Below, in pieces: positions 54,125 through 64,000 of a stretch of DNA of 64,000 bases (position 1 is the first letter of the stretch; every line of letters begins with the position of its first letter). Both the position numbers and the translations under genes were made by a program. The stretch is from Winogradskyella sp046545555 (lineage in GTDB: Bacteria > Bacteroidota > Bacteroidia > Flavobacteriales > Flavobacteriaceae), in NCBI RefSeq assembly GCF_046545555.1, contig NZ_JBHZTH010000001.1, forward strand, positions 1,550,001 to 1,614,000. The letters run 5' to 3'. The notes beneath the pieces were generated by a model. That model was not told the origin of the DNA and did no database searches. It saw nothing but the letters and a program-made list of their open reading frames with translations.

Positions 54125-54191
54125 CGCTTAATCGATAAATTGGTTTATCGAAGCGCCTTATAATTGAATAACACATCAACGATATAATACT

Positions 54192-57100
54192 ATGAAAATC
54201 TCTACTCGATTCTCACTTAAATCATCCTTTTTTATATTATTCACTTTACTCAGTTCGCTGCATTATGCGCAGACGGATATTGGTGGTGTTGTAAATGATT
54301 ATGAATCAATTATTACAATTAATAATCCAGGATGTACAGAGTGTGATACTAATCCCGCTTGTTTAAATGAAATTGAAGTTGGTGATGTATCTGCTTTTTC
54401 TGTAGGGGACAAAGCATTAATTGTTCAGTTAAAAGGCGCAACTATAGACGAAACGAATACAGCTTCAGGTGGTACTATTACTGATTTAGGTAATGCGGGT
54501 AATTACGAATTTTTTGATATTGGATCTATAACTGGTAGCTCAATATTCCCAGTAGCACCATTAAAAAACAATTATGATACTGCTGGTCTACTTCAATTAA
54601 TTAGAGTTCCGGTATATCCAGGGGATGTTAATATCGTTTCAGAATTACAGGCTCAGCCATGGGATGATGCGACTGGAGAAGGAGGTGTAATCGCATTGTT
54701 TGTAGAAGGTATACTTACTTTAAATGCAGATATAGATGCATCTGGTACAGGTTTTATTGGTGTTGAAATGAATGTAAATGGTGGGCCAGATAATTGTACC
54801 ATAAATCCTAATGTTCAGTTTAATTTACCAGCAGCTAATAACGATAGTTGGTTTAAAGGTGGTGGTGTTGCGTTGGAAGGTATAAATAATCAAAAAGGTA
54901 GATCGCCATTAGGTAATGGTGGTGGTTCTGGTGTTTCTGGTGATTCTGGTGGTGGAGGTGGTGCCAATTTTGGATCAGGTGGAATTGGAGGAGATCGCTG
55001 GTGTGATGTTAACGGTGCAACTGCGGGCGGCTTAGGTGGTAACGATTTAGCTTCTTTTATTTCAAATCAAAATAGAGTATTCTTTGGTGGTGCAGGTGGT
55101 GCAGGTTTTGTAACCTCTAGTAATTTTGCATCAGCATCTAATGGTGGAGGTATTGTTGTTATTAGGGCAACTACTTTAGTAGGAAATAATTTTAATATAA
55201 ATGCTTCTGGTTTAGATGCTGAAGCTACGTCCACTGGTATAGATGGCGGTGGAGGTGGAGGTGCTGGTGGTTCAGTTGCCTTCGATATCCAATCCTATAC
55301 AGGAAATTTAAATATAGATATTACTGGTGGTGATGGTCAAAGCCTAGAAACTGGGACGATTCACGGTCCTGGCGGCGGTGGCGGTGGCGGTGTATTTCTG
55401 CATAATTTAGCAACCTTACCAGGAGGAATTAGTGTGTCTTTAACTGGAGGTAATCCGGGCGTACACAATCAAGCTCCAAATATCGGTAATGCACATAACG
55501 CTCAGGCTGGTAGTAATGGTGGCATTATACCATATTACAATTTAGTAGAAACAATTAATACGGATGATAATTTAGGGACTGATGATGGTGTCTCGGATTT
55601 TTGTGATTTAGATTCAGATAATGATGGGATTTTAGACTCTGTTGAAGATGGTGGATCTGGAGTAGACCCTTCGCAAGATGAAGATGGTGATGGTATACCA
55701 AATTATTTAGACCAAAGTGATCCGGGAGTTCCACCTTTCGTAGATTCAAATGGTGATGGCGTTAATGATGTGTATGATACTGATGGAGATGGTACTCCAG
55801 ATTTTCAAGATATAGATAGTGATAATGATGGTTGTTTCGATTCTATAGAGTCGGGTGGAACAGATAATAATAATGATGGTGCATTAGATGGTGATGGTTT
55901 TAATACAGATGGCCAAGTAACTACTGGTGGTGCAATAACTGATGGATATGATGGGTTATCAGGTGATGAAATTATTGCAACAGAAGTAAATTATACAGCA
56001 CCTACAGACCAAAATGAAACAGCCGGTGATACAGCAACTTTCGAAGTTTCTAGTGCTACCATAACTAGTACAACTGTTTATACAGGTACTACACCAAATA
56101 CTTCTCCAGATTTTGCAGATCCTTCTGCTACAACTGGTTCTACTGGTTTTTCTTATCAATGGTATTTAGGTGATCCAGCCACAACTGGTGTGGCATTAAG
56201 CAATGACGCAACGTACTCCGGAGTAACAACTTCAACACTAGAAATTATAACTAACGCTTCTTTGAGCGGAAATCAATATTGTGTAGTTATTACAAACGCT
56301 AATAATTTATGTGAAAATATTGAATGTGCTAACTTAATAGTCAATCCTGACCTATTATGTACGGATGGTGCTACGGTCGGTACACCAACACCTAACGATC
56401 CAGATGCTGATGGTATAAATAATATTTGTGATGTAGACGATGATAATGATGGTATCCTAGATGTTTTTGAATACGAATCATGTGGTACTTTAGGTGATCC
56501 TAGTTTTGAAAGTTCTAACCCAAGTCCTGCAACAGGTTATGATTCCTTTGCTTCTGATTTTCCAGTTAGTTCTCCTTGGGTAAATTCAAATGGTACAGCA
56601 GGCTATTTTACAACATCTAGTCAACCTCCATCAACAAACCCTTTACCAGCAAATGATGGTATAGGTTATGCTGGTTTTCATTCTCAAGGTTCTTTTACAA
56701 ATGAAGTGTTTAGTAACGTTTTATTAAATAATATAATATCTGGCGAAGATTACATTTTGTCTTTTGATGCTTATCAAATGAATTTAGGTGCAACAGCAGG
56801 AGGAGTTTTTAATAACCCAGGTCGAGTTAAGGTTTTTGGTATTAGAGCTGGTACTAGCCCAATACTTAATGCTACAAACCAAGCTAATGTTACAACTTTA
56901 GAAGCAGTTGCGAATGTAGATTTACTTATTACTAGCGTTTTAGTAGATAATACAACGGACTGGGAAAGATATTCAATTTCATTTACTCCTAATTTTGATT
57001 ATGATAGAATTTTAATATCAATCGACGGTGTAGATAGTTATCTCGGTTTTGATAATATAGAAGTGCTATGTACACTAGACACGGATAATGATGGTATAGA

Positions 57101-60100
57101 TGATCATCTTGACCTCGACGCAGATAATGATGGAATCTACGACGTAGATGAAGCAGGTAATGGCATATTAGATACTAATAACGATGGTGTGATAGATGTT
57201 AACGATACTGGTTTTAATGATGGAGATGGTAATGGAGCAGACGATACTGCAGAAGCAACAACTCCAATAGACACTGGTAGTGATGGAAGCTTTGATTTTC
57301 AAAATACAGATAGTGATGGGGATGGATGCAGCGATGCAAATGAAGCTTATAACGATACGAATGCCGATGGTGGAGATGGTGGTCAATTTGGTGCTGTTGA
57401 TCCAGCATCGGTTGATTCAACGAATGGTTTAGTTACAGAAACAGCCGTTGATTATACTTTAGGTACAAATTCTGCAGTGACCGATTCAGGAGTTAATTCT
57501 GCTTGTGCTGATCCCTGTGACGCAGTTGCTTCTGGTAACTTAGATACAGATAATGATGGTGTAAGTGACTATTGTGATGAAGATGACGATAATGATGGTA
57601 TTTTAGATTCATTCGATTATGAGTGTGCGCCAGGTCCTTTAGCTTTAGGTCAGACTTTCTCTGATAATACAGGTTCAAATTCTAATCCAGAATTTATAAA
57701 TAATGTGTATGCTTTTAATGGGGCCGATATTACATTCGGTTATGAATTACGAGGTGGTTCAGCATGGAGTGGAGGTGTTTCTAACCAAAATAATGGAGCA
57801 ATCTTACCAGATGGTGAATATATTAATACTGTACCTGACGGAACAAGTTTTCCAGATGGAAGGGTAGTAAATTACTACATAACCTTTTCAGAACCAGTAT
57901 ATGATGTTAACTTTAAAATAGGTGGTTTAGATGATTTTGATAGAGCCGATATTATAGCTATTAATGGTTCTGATAATTTGCCTGTTAATATTACTGATAT
58001 TAATGTTGGTGCTAACCTTACTTTAGTTGGTAATAGTGCCATTACAGGAGCTTCGGCTAATTCTAACGCACCTTTTAATAGTATTAATATTCAGGTTTCA
58101 GGACCTGTTTCAGAAATAACGGTCACAGTAGGTAAACAAAATGGTAGTGCTGGAGATGTTGAATTACAATTCTATGAGTTTGAGTATTGTGTTGCTTTTG
58201 ATACCGACAATGATGGTGTAAATGATATCGTAGATTTAGACAGTGACAATGATGGGATTTATGATATAGATGAGGCTGGTAATGGCTCATTAGACACTAA
58301 CGGTAATGGTTTTATAGATTCGGGTGATGCAGGGGGTTTAGGTGATGGTGATGGAAATGGAGCAAATGATTCTACACAAGTTACTACACCAATAGATACA
58401 GGAAGTGATGGTAGTTCTGATTATCAAAATACAGATAGTGATGGTGATGGATGTGCAGATGCTAATGAAGCTTATGGTTACTCTAGTGCTGCTGGTACAG
58501 ATAATGGCGAGTTTGGTGAACCAGATCCAGCAAACGTTAATCCATCTAATGGATTAGTAGTGGAAGGAGGAGTTAATTATGGTATAGGTACAAATTCTTC
58601 AGTTACTGATTCAGCAATTACAGCCGGTTGTACCCCTTGTGACGCAGCAGCTTCTGGTAATGCGAACAACGATAGTGATAATGTTTCAGATATATGTGAT
58701 ATAGATGATGATAATGATGGTATTTTAGATGAAAATGAGTTAAATTGTTCTAGTGGTCCTATAGCTTTAGGTCAGACTTTCTCTGATAATACTGGTTCAA
58801 ATTTTAATCCAGAATTTATTAATAATGTATATGCGTATGATGGTGCGGATATAACATTTGGATATGAACTGAGAGGAGGTGCTGCTTGGAGCGGTGGTGT
58901 GTCTAGTCAAAATAATGGTGCCATCTTACCAGATGGGGAGTATATCAATACAGTTCCAGATGGAACTAGTTTCCCTGATGGTCGAGTTGTAAATTATTAT
59001 ATAACATTTTCTGAGCCAGTATATAATGTAAACTTTAAAGTAGGTGGATTAGATGATTCTGATAGAGCAGACTTTATAGCTGTTAATGGAGCTCAAAGTG
59101 TTCCAGTTAATATTACTGATATTAACGTTGGTGTAAATCTTACCATTAATGGTCAAAGTGCAGTTTCTGGAGCTTCGGCCAATGCTAATGCCCCTTCAAA
59201 TAGTATTAATATAGAAGTATTAGGAGGAGTTACTGAAATTACTGTAACTGTCGGAAAGCAAAATGGTACTGCAGGGGATGTTGAATTACAGTTTTATGAG
59301 TTTGAATATTGTCTAAGTCAAGATACAGATGGTGATGGTGATCCCGACCACCTAGATCTCGATAGTGATAATGATGGCTGTAATGATGTAATAGAATCAG
59401 GTGGAACAGATGCAAACGATGATGGCCAATTAGATGGTGATGGTTTTAATGGAAATGGACAAGTTACTTCTGGAGGTGCTATAACAGATGGTTACGATGG
59501 TACAACAGGAAATGAAACTGTTGCTACACAGATAACTTCAGATACTAATGTTCCAGGAACTTTGGCAGTTTCAACAGGTGATACTGTTAGTTTTACTTCG
59601 AATGCTACGGCTGAGAGCACTATAATTTGGGATACGGTAACACCTTTTGATCCTGACTTCACGACTAATACTGATGTTTCGTCTGGCTTAAATTATGTTT
59701 GGGAGTTTGATGATGGTTCAGGTTTTCAACCTTTTATACCCGCTGAGACTTCACAGACTCTGAGTCTGGGGACAGTAACTGGAGCGCAAGATGGTTATGT
59801 TTATAGATTGACAATAACACATGATGATAATATTTGTTTAAGTCAAGAACGTACAGTTACATTAAGTGTAGAAGACCCAAGTATAGAAGCCGTAAAGACT
59901 GTAGCGATTACCAATGATGTAGCANNNNNNNNNNNNNNNNNNNNNNNNNNNNNNNNNNNNNNNNNNNNNNNNNNNNNNNNNNNNNNNNNNNNNNNNNNNN
60001 NNNNNNNNNNNNNNNNNNNNNNNNAGAAGACCCAAGTATAGAAGCCGTAAAGACTGTAGCGATTACCAATGATGTAGCACCATTAGGAGCGAGTTTAGGT

Positions 60101-61540
60101 GATACGATGACTTATACGATCACAGTCTCTAACACAGGTAATGTAACTTTAGATGGAGTAGCTATAGTAGATACATTTGAGGATGCTGATGGTAACCCAT
60201 TAACTTTAGCAACAGGCCCAACGTTTGTAAACACGAACCAAGCAGGAGGTGTAGACGGTATATTACGAGTAGGAGAAGTAGCGACTTATACTGCGACTTA
60301 TGTAATAGAGCAAGATGCAGTAGATGCAGGAGGCTTTAATAATAGTGTATTAGCTGATGGGGATAGTCCAATGGACACTAATGTAGATGACACGAGTGAT
60401 GATGATGATGATTTAGATGGTAACACAGAAGATGATCCAACTGAGACTACAATACTACCAGAGCCGAGTATTAGTTTAATAAAAACTACTTTACCACTAG
60501 AAGATACAAACGGTGATGGTATTGCAGGTAGTTTAGACGATATTATATCATATGTATTTATTGTAGAGAATACAGGTAACGTTACTTTAACAAATGTTGA
60601 AGTACAAGATGTGCTACCTGGATTGAATTTAATGGGTGGACCAATAGCACAGCTTATACCAGGAGAAATAGATGATACAACTTACACTGCGTCATATTTA
60701 ATAACTCAAGCAGACTTAGATTTAGGAACAGTGACAAATTCTGCTACTGTTAGTGGTGAATCACCTGACGGAGATATAGGTGACCCGACAGATGATATTA
60801 CTGATACCAGTGATGACCCTAATGACCCTAATGATGGTGATGATAATGGTGATGGTGACCCTGATGATCCAACAGTAACTGAAGTTAATTCAATTTTTGA
60901 TTTAGATGTTGATAAGGTTGTTAATGAATTACAACCAATAGTAGGTGCAGAAGTAACATTTACTATAGAAGTTGCAAATATTGGTAACGTAACTGCTACA
61001 AATGTTGTTATAAGTGAACAAATACCAAGTGGATACGTATTTGTATCTGCAATTACAACAGCTGGAACCTATTCAGAATTCGATGGTGAATGGACAGTAG
61101 GTCAATTAGACCCAGATCAAGTAGAGATTCTTGAGATTACAGTTGAAGTCTTAGGATTTGGGGACTATCTAAATACTGCATTCGTACAGAGTTCTACAGG
61201 TGGCATAGATATAAACCCAGGAAACGATGATGATGAAGCAGCTGTAGACCCAATTTGTTTAACTATTTATAATGAGTTCTCTCCAAATGGAGATGGTGTT
61301 AATGAAACATTTATAATCGATTGTTTAGAAAGGTTCACTAATAATAAATTAGAGGTTTATAATAGATGGGGTAACATTGTTTATTCTAAGAAAGGATATC
61401 TTAATGATTGGGATGGAACATCAAATGGAAGAGCAGTTATTAATCAATCCGATAAATTACCAGTCGGAACATACTATTACGTTCTAGATTTAGGTGATGG
61501 CTCAGAACCAAGAGTAGGATGGTTATATATTAATAGATAG
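54192..61540 (+). CDS. Giant modular surface protein with T9SS type B sorting domain (contains assembly gap)
   Basis: A secreted multi-domain adhesin-like protein interrupted by 100 N. Parts in order: signal peptide (1-26); a globular domain; a glycine-rich region (about 210-430); Asp-rich TSP3 calcium-binding repeats; Ig-like or galactose-binding-like modules; two units of exactly 374 residues from residue 963; then DUF11 repeats. The C-terminal 90 residues (NEFSPNGDGVNETFIIDCL ... WLYINR) form a type IX type B sorting domain (gliding-motility-type C-terminal domain). The sequence after the gap resumes in another frame only because 100 is not a multiple of three. The repeat EDPSIEAVKTVAITNDVA stands on both sides. 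So this is one gene of unknown true length. It is likely exported by the PorP/SprF-like protein encoded downstream. Ligand unknown. Confidence 0.88.
57078..58199 (+). repeat. Tandem module, unit 1 (1122 bases)
   Basis: Unit 1 of a tandem duplication in the adhesin gene. It starts at the codons for DTDNDGIDDHLDLDADNDG and ends with ELQFYEFEYCVAF. Unit 2 starts exactly 1122 bases later, and a third partial copy starts exactly another 1122 bases on. Confidence 0.85.
58200..59321 (+). repeat. Tandem module, unit 2 (1122 bases)
   Basis: Starts at DTDNDGVNDIVDLDSDNDG and ends with ELQFYEFEYCLSQ, before the third, divergent copy start at 59322 (DTDGDGDPDHLDLDSDNDG). The last half of the unit (FSDNTGSN ... 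GDVELQFYEFEYC) is nearly the same as in unit 1; the first half is more diverged. Confidence 0.85.
59870..59924 (+). repeat. Gap-flanking direct repeat, left copy (55 bases)
   Basis: These 55 bases occur again, identical, directly after the N gap at 60025-60079. Confidence 0.9.
59925..60024. other. Assembly gap of 100 N
   Basis: Exactly 100 unknown bases, a usual placeholder size, inside the DUF11 repeat region of the adhesin gene. Confidence 0.98.
60025..60079 (+). repeat. Gap-flanking direct repeat, right copy (55 bases)
   Basis: Identical to 59870-59924. It continues into a DUF11-like unit (GDTMTYTITVSNTGNVTLDGV). Confidence 0.9.
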
Positions 61541-61574
61541 AATTAATTAACACTGAATTATAAAATATATTAAA

Positions 61575-62501
61575 ATGATACATAAATCATCAATTATAAA
61601 AGGATTAGTAGTGTTAGTATTTACAATACTTAGTGCTAACAGTTATGCACAACAAGATCCACAGTATACGCATTATATGTATAATACCCTCAGTGTTAAT
61701 CCAGCATATGCTGGTCAAAGAGAAACATTGAGTGTTGTAGGTCTTCACAGATCACAATGGGTTGGTATTGATGGTGCTCCGCAGACACAATCTTTAGGTA
61801 TACATTCACCTTTGCGTAATGAGCGTGTTGGTTTGGGATTAAACATTGTCAGCGATGCATTAGGGCCGGCAAGAGAAACATTTGTAGATGCTAATTTCTC
61901 TTATACAATTCCTTTAAATGCTAACGATTTAAAACTCTCGTTTGGAGTTAAGGGAGGGTTACATATGTTAGATACGGATTGGAGCAAAGGACGTTTTCAA
62001 AATCCAGATGTAGTATTTAATAATAATCTTAATCTAATTTCTCCAATGGTAGGAGCAGGTTTATATATGCATACTAGAAAATGGTACCTAGGAGTAGCAG
62101 TTCCTAATTTTTTAGAAACAGAGCATTATGATGACTTTCAAGAATCATTAGCAACTGAACGTATGCATTTTTATGCTATAGGTGGTTATGTTTTTAATTT
62201 AAGTGAAACAACAGAATTAAAACCTGCATTTCTTATAAAAGGAGTGGCAGGGGCGCCATTAATTGCAGATGTATCAGCAAACCTCTGGTTTCAAAAGAAA
62301 TTGACTGCGGGTTTAGCGTGGAGATGGGATGACTCTGTGAGTGCATTAATTGGTTTTCAAGCAACACCGGGAATGTTTATTGGTTATGGTTATGATATGA
62401 CAACAACCGGATTAAATAATTATAACAGTGGAACACACGAAATAACTTTAAGATTTGAAGTTAAAAGATTAGGTAGAATTTTATCACCACGTTTCTTCTA
62501 A
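61575..62501 (+). CDS. PorP/SprF family type IX secretion membrane protein
   Basis: A 308-residue outer-membrane barrel of the PorP/SprF family. Signal peptide to about residue 26 (ANSYAQ), then the signature QDPQYTHYMYNTLSVNPAYAGQRETLSVVGLHRSQWVG. Further marks are SLGIHSPLRNERVGLGLNIVSD and the C-terminal GTHEITLRFEVKR. SprF-type proteins are needed to put their partner type B adhesin (such as SprB) on the cell surface. It is 34 bases after the giant adhesin, so it is its likely partner. Confidence 0.93.
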   Translation: MIHKSSIIKGLVVLVFTILSANSYAQQDPQYTHYMYNTLSVNPAYAGQRETLSVVGLHRSQWVGIDGAPQTQSLGIHSPLRNERVGLGLNIVSDALGPARETFVDANFSYTIPLNANDLKLSFGVKGGLHMLDTDWSKGRFQNPDVVFNNNLNLISPMVGAGLYMHTRKWYLGVAVPNFLETEHYDDFQESLATERMHFYAIGGYVFNLSETTELKPAFLIKGVAGAPLIADVSANLWFQKKLTAGLAWRWDDSVSALIGFQATPGMFIGYGYDMTTTGLNNYNSGTHEITLRFEVKRLGRILSPRFF

Positions 62502-62511
62502 AAATAGTATT

Positions 62512-64000
62512 ATGAGAATAATTTCAAGATATATATGTACAGTACTGATAAGTATATTTGCTTTATCTGCTGTTGCACAGAACGGAAAAATTAAAAGCGT
62601 ACAAGACGACTATAAAGATTTTGCTTATGTTAAGACTAGTGAGGTCCTTCTAGAAGTAGCAAACAAAGGTTATAAATCTGTAGATCTATTTCAGAAATTA
62701 GCTAACTCCTATTATTTTATTAATGATATGGAGAACGCTTCAAAATGGTATGGAGAACTAATGGCTTTAGAAGAAGTTGTTGAGCCAGAGTATTACTTTA
62801 GATATGCCTTAGCACTAAAAGGAACTAAGAATTATGAAGAATCTGATAAGTGGATGAAGAAATTTAATGCACTTAAACCAGATGATTTAAGAGGTAAAGC
62901 ATTTTTGTCTAACGTTGATTACAAATCTTCTATCGAAGAATCGAGCAGAGATGATATTCAACCTAATAATTTAGATATCAATACTGAATTTTCTGATTTT
63001 GGAACTACCGAATATGAAAATAGTATAGTATTCGCTTCATCTAGAGGAGGAGGAAAAAAATATAGATGGAATCAACAACCGTATTTAGATTTATATGCTG
63101 TTGAAAGAACTGATGATAGTTTTGGTGAAGTAACAGAAATTCAGGGCAAGGTTAATACTAAATTTCATGAGTCTAGTGCCGTATTCTCACCTAATGGTAA
63201 GTATATGTTTTTTACTAGAAACAACTTTTTTAAACTTAAGTATAAGGAAGATGAAACAGGAATAAATAGATTACAACTCTATAGAGCTACAAAAAGTGAA
63301 GATGGCACTTGGGACGAAATTCATAAGATTCATTTTAATAGTGAAGATTATAGTGTAGCACATCCAACATTAAATCTTACAGGTAGTAGACTTTATTTTG
63401 CTTCGGATATGCCAGGAACATTTGGTCAATCAGATATATTTGTGGTCGATGTTAATGATGATGGTTCTTTAAGTACACCCGAAAATTTAGGACCTTCTAT
63501 TAATACGGAAGGGCAAGAATCATTTCCTTTTATAAACACTAATGGAGATTTATATTACTCCTCTACAGGATTTCCTGGATTAGGTGGTTTAGATGTTTTT
63601 AAATCAGAAGGTTTAGATCAAAAAGTAAAAGTGGGTTCTAATAGAAATTTTCCTATTCAGAATGTGAGTCAACCAGTTAATAGTGCTGCAGATGATTTCG
63701 GTTATTATGAAAATTTAGTTACTAAACGTGTATACTTTAGTTCTAATAGAGAAGGCGGAAAAGGAAGTGATGATATTTATACATTTATTATCCCTGAATG
63801 TGAGCAATCAGTGACTGGTTTAGTAAAAGATAAAGAAACGGATGCTATAATACCTAATTCTACCGTTATTTTATTTGATGGAGAAGGGAAAGAACTACAA
63901 CGCAAAACTGTTGGTGCAGATGCTGCATTTAGCTTTGAATTAGATTGTGAAATAGAATACCTAATTAGAGCAGAGAAAGAAACGTATGCTTCTGACGAAA
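62512..64000 (+). CDS. PorE-like TPR / PD40 / CRD protein, 3' partial (OmpA domain probably beyond window)
   Basis: A 3'-truncated gene running off the window; 496 codons are visible. A signal peptide (MRIISRYICTVLISIFALSAVAQ) is followed by TPR-like helices (about 28-130) and a PD40 beta-propeller region (about 165-430, with AVFSPNGKYMFFTRNN and SRLYFASDMPG). Then comes the start of a carboxypeptidase-regulatory-like domain (VTGLVKDKETDAIIPNSTVILFDGEGKE). The next expected domain, OmpA C-terminal for peptidoglycan binding, is not seen because the window ends. The plan TPR-PD40-CRD-OmpA is that of PorE, which anchors the type IX machinery, and such genes often follow PorP/SprF genes. Start ATG at 62512, ten bases after the upstream stop. 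Confidence 0.88.
   Translation, partial: MRIISRYICTVLISIFALSAVAQNGKIKSVQDDYKDFAYVKTSEVLLEVANKGYKSVDLFQKLANSYYFINDMENASKWYGELMALEEVVEPEYYFRYALALKGTKNYEESDKWMKKFNALKPDDLRGKAFLSNVDYKSSIEESSRDDIQPNNLDINTEFSDFGTTEYENSIVFASSRGGGKKYRWNQQPYLDLYAVERTDDSFGEVTEIQGKVNTKFHESSAVFSPNGKYMFFTRNNFFKLKYKEDETGINRLQLYRATKSEDGTWDEIHKIHFNSEDYSVAHPTLNLTGSRLYFASDMPGTFGQSDIFVVDVNDDGSLSTPENLGPSINTEGQESFPFINTNGDLYYSSTGFPGLGGLDVFKSEGLDQKVKVGSNRNFPIQNVSQPVNSAADDFGYYENLVTKRVYFSSNREGGKGSDDIYTFIIPECEQSVTGLVKDKETDAIIPNSTVILFDGEGKELQRKTVGADAAFSFELDCEIEYLIRAEKETYASDE

Larger units (their letters stand above)
53763..54191. other. Intergenic region between prfC and the giant adhesin
   Basis: A 429-base divergent, very A+T-rich stretch. 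On the minus side it holds a possible prfC -7 element, and on the plus side a full promoter for the adhesin at 54095-54124. A run of AATTATT repeats lies near 53905-53935. No small gene was seen. Confidence 0.6.

Noticed and set aside
57168..57678. Several minus-strand frames in the adhesin repeats
   Set aside because: They are His/Ile/Ser-rich translations of the antisense of GAT-AAT-GAT-GGT repeats with no protein-like pattern.
55590..59400. CRISPR-like repeated DNA
   Set aside because: The repeats are coding TSP3 calcium loops (DxDxDG), varied in spacing, with no constant repeat-spacer pattern.
60107..61540. Separate gene starting after the N gap
   Set aside because: The upstream sequence from 60025 is in the same frame and repeats the end of the left part, so it is the 3' part of the same adhesin gene.

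Overview
The window looks like chromosomal DNA of a marine-type member of the Flavobacteriaceae (Bacteroidota). The evidence is low G+C content, frequent TTG/GTG starts without clear Shine-Dalgarno sites, promoters of the Bacteroidota type (TTG, 18-19 bases, TAnnTTTG), type IX secretion components (PorP/SprF-like protein, type B C-terminal sorting domain, PorE-like OmpA protein), and Bacteroidota families such as DUF2851, DUF3467 and DUF6090. I saw no phage, insertion sequence or CRISPR array.

Layout. (1) About 1-11.7 kb is the end of a surface polysaccharide locus: a GT-C-like membrane protein cut by the window start, a GtrB/DPM1-like GT2 with membrane anchor, a FemAB/GNAT-like acyltransferase, a DegT-type sugar aminotransferase, two tandem paralogous O-antigen flippases, two GT4-like glycosyltransferases, an FdtA-like sugar ketoisomerase and two more GT2 enzymes. 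The isomerase plus aminotransferase (possibly plus the acyltransferase) suggest a 3-amino-3,6-dideoxyhexose such as Fuc3NAc or Qui3NAc. (2) About 11.7-37.9 kb is a mixed housekeeping stretch: ftsE, a 1007-residue TPR protein with an outer-membrane barrel, lipoproteins (GDPD, NamZ), an FtsX/LolE-like permease, a CBS/cysteine-synthase-like enzyme, a TlpA-type thioredoxin, a FIST protein with a soluble hybrid histidine kinase, DUF2851, PspC, a two-TM potassium channel, an AGCS symporter, a helix-hairpin-helix protein, an acyl-CoA dehydrogenase, a XerC/D-type recombinase and the ribosome hibernation factor HPF.

(3) 38.0-51.3 kb is the translation/transcription core: tRNA-Thr, Tyr, Gly, Thr, tuf, tRNA-Trp, secE, nusG, rplK, rplA, rplJ, rplL, rpoB, rpoC, with a good promoter at 37955-37983 and several hairpins in the spacers. 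DUF3467, a YjdI-like Fe-S protein and prfC follow. (4) 54.2 kb to the end is a surface-adhesin module. It holds a giant modular type IX secreted protein interrupted by a 100-N assembly gap, then a PorP/SprF-like protein, then a PorE-like TPR/PD40/CRD protein cut by the window end.

The most unusual signals are: the giant adhesin, with two consecutive units of exactly 1122 bases and a gap inside its DUF11 repeats flanked by an identical 55-base sequence; a terminator-shaped hairpin directly after the start codon of the helix-hairpin-helix gene; an acyltransferase whose natural N-terminus seems to lack a start codon; and a promoter placed so that its transcript begins inside a terminator-like hairpin at the head of the tRNA-tuf cluster. 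No wholly new system is obvious. The adhesin module is the best candidate for undescribed biology.
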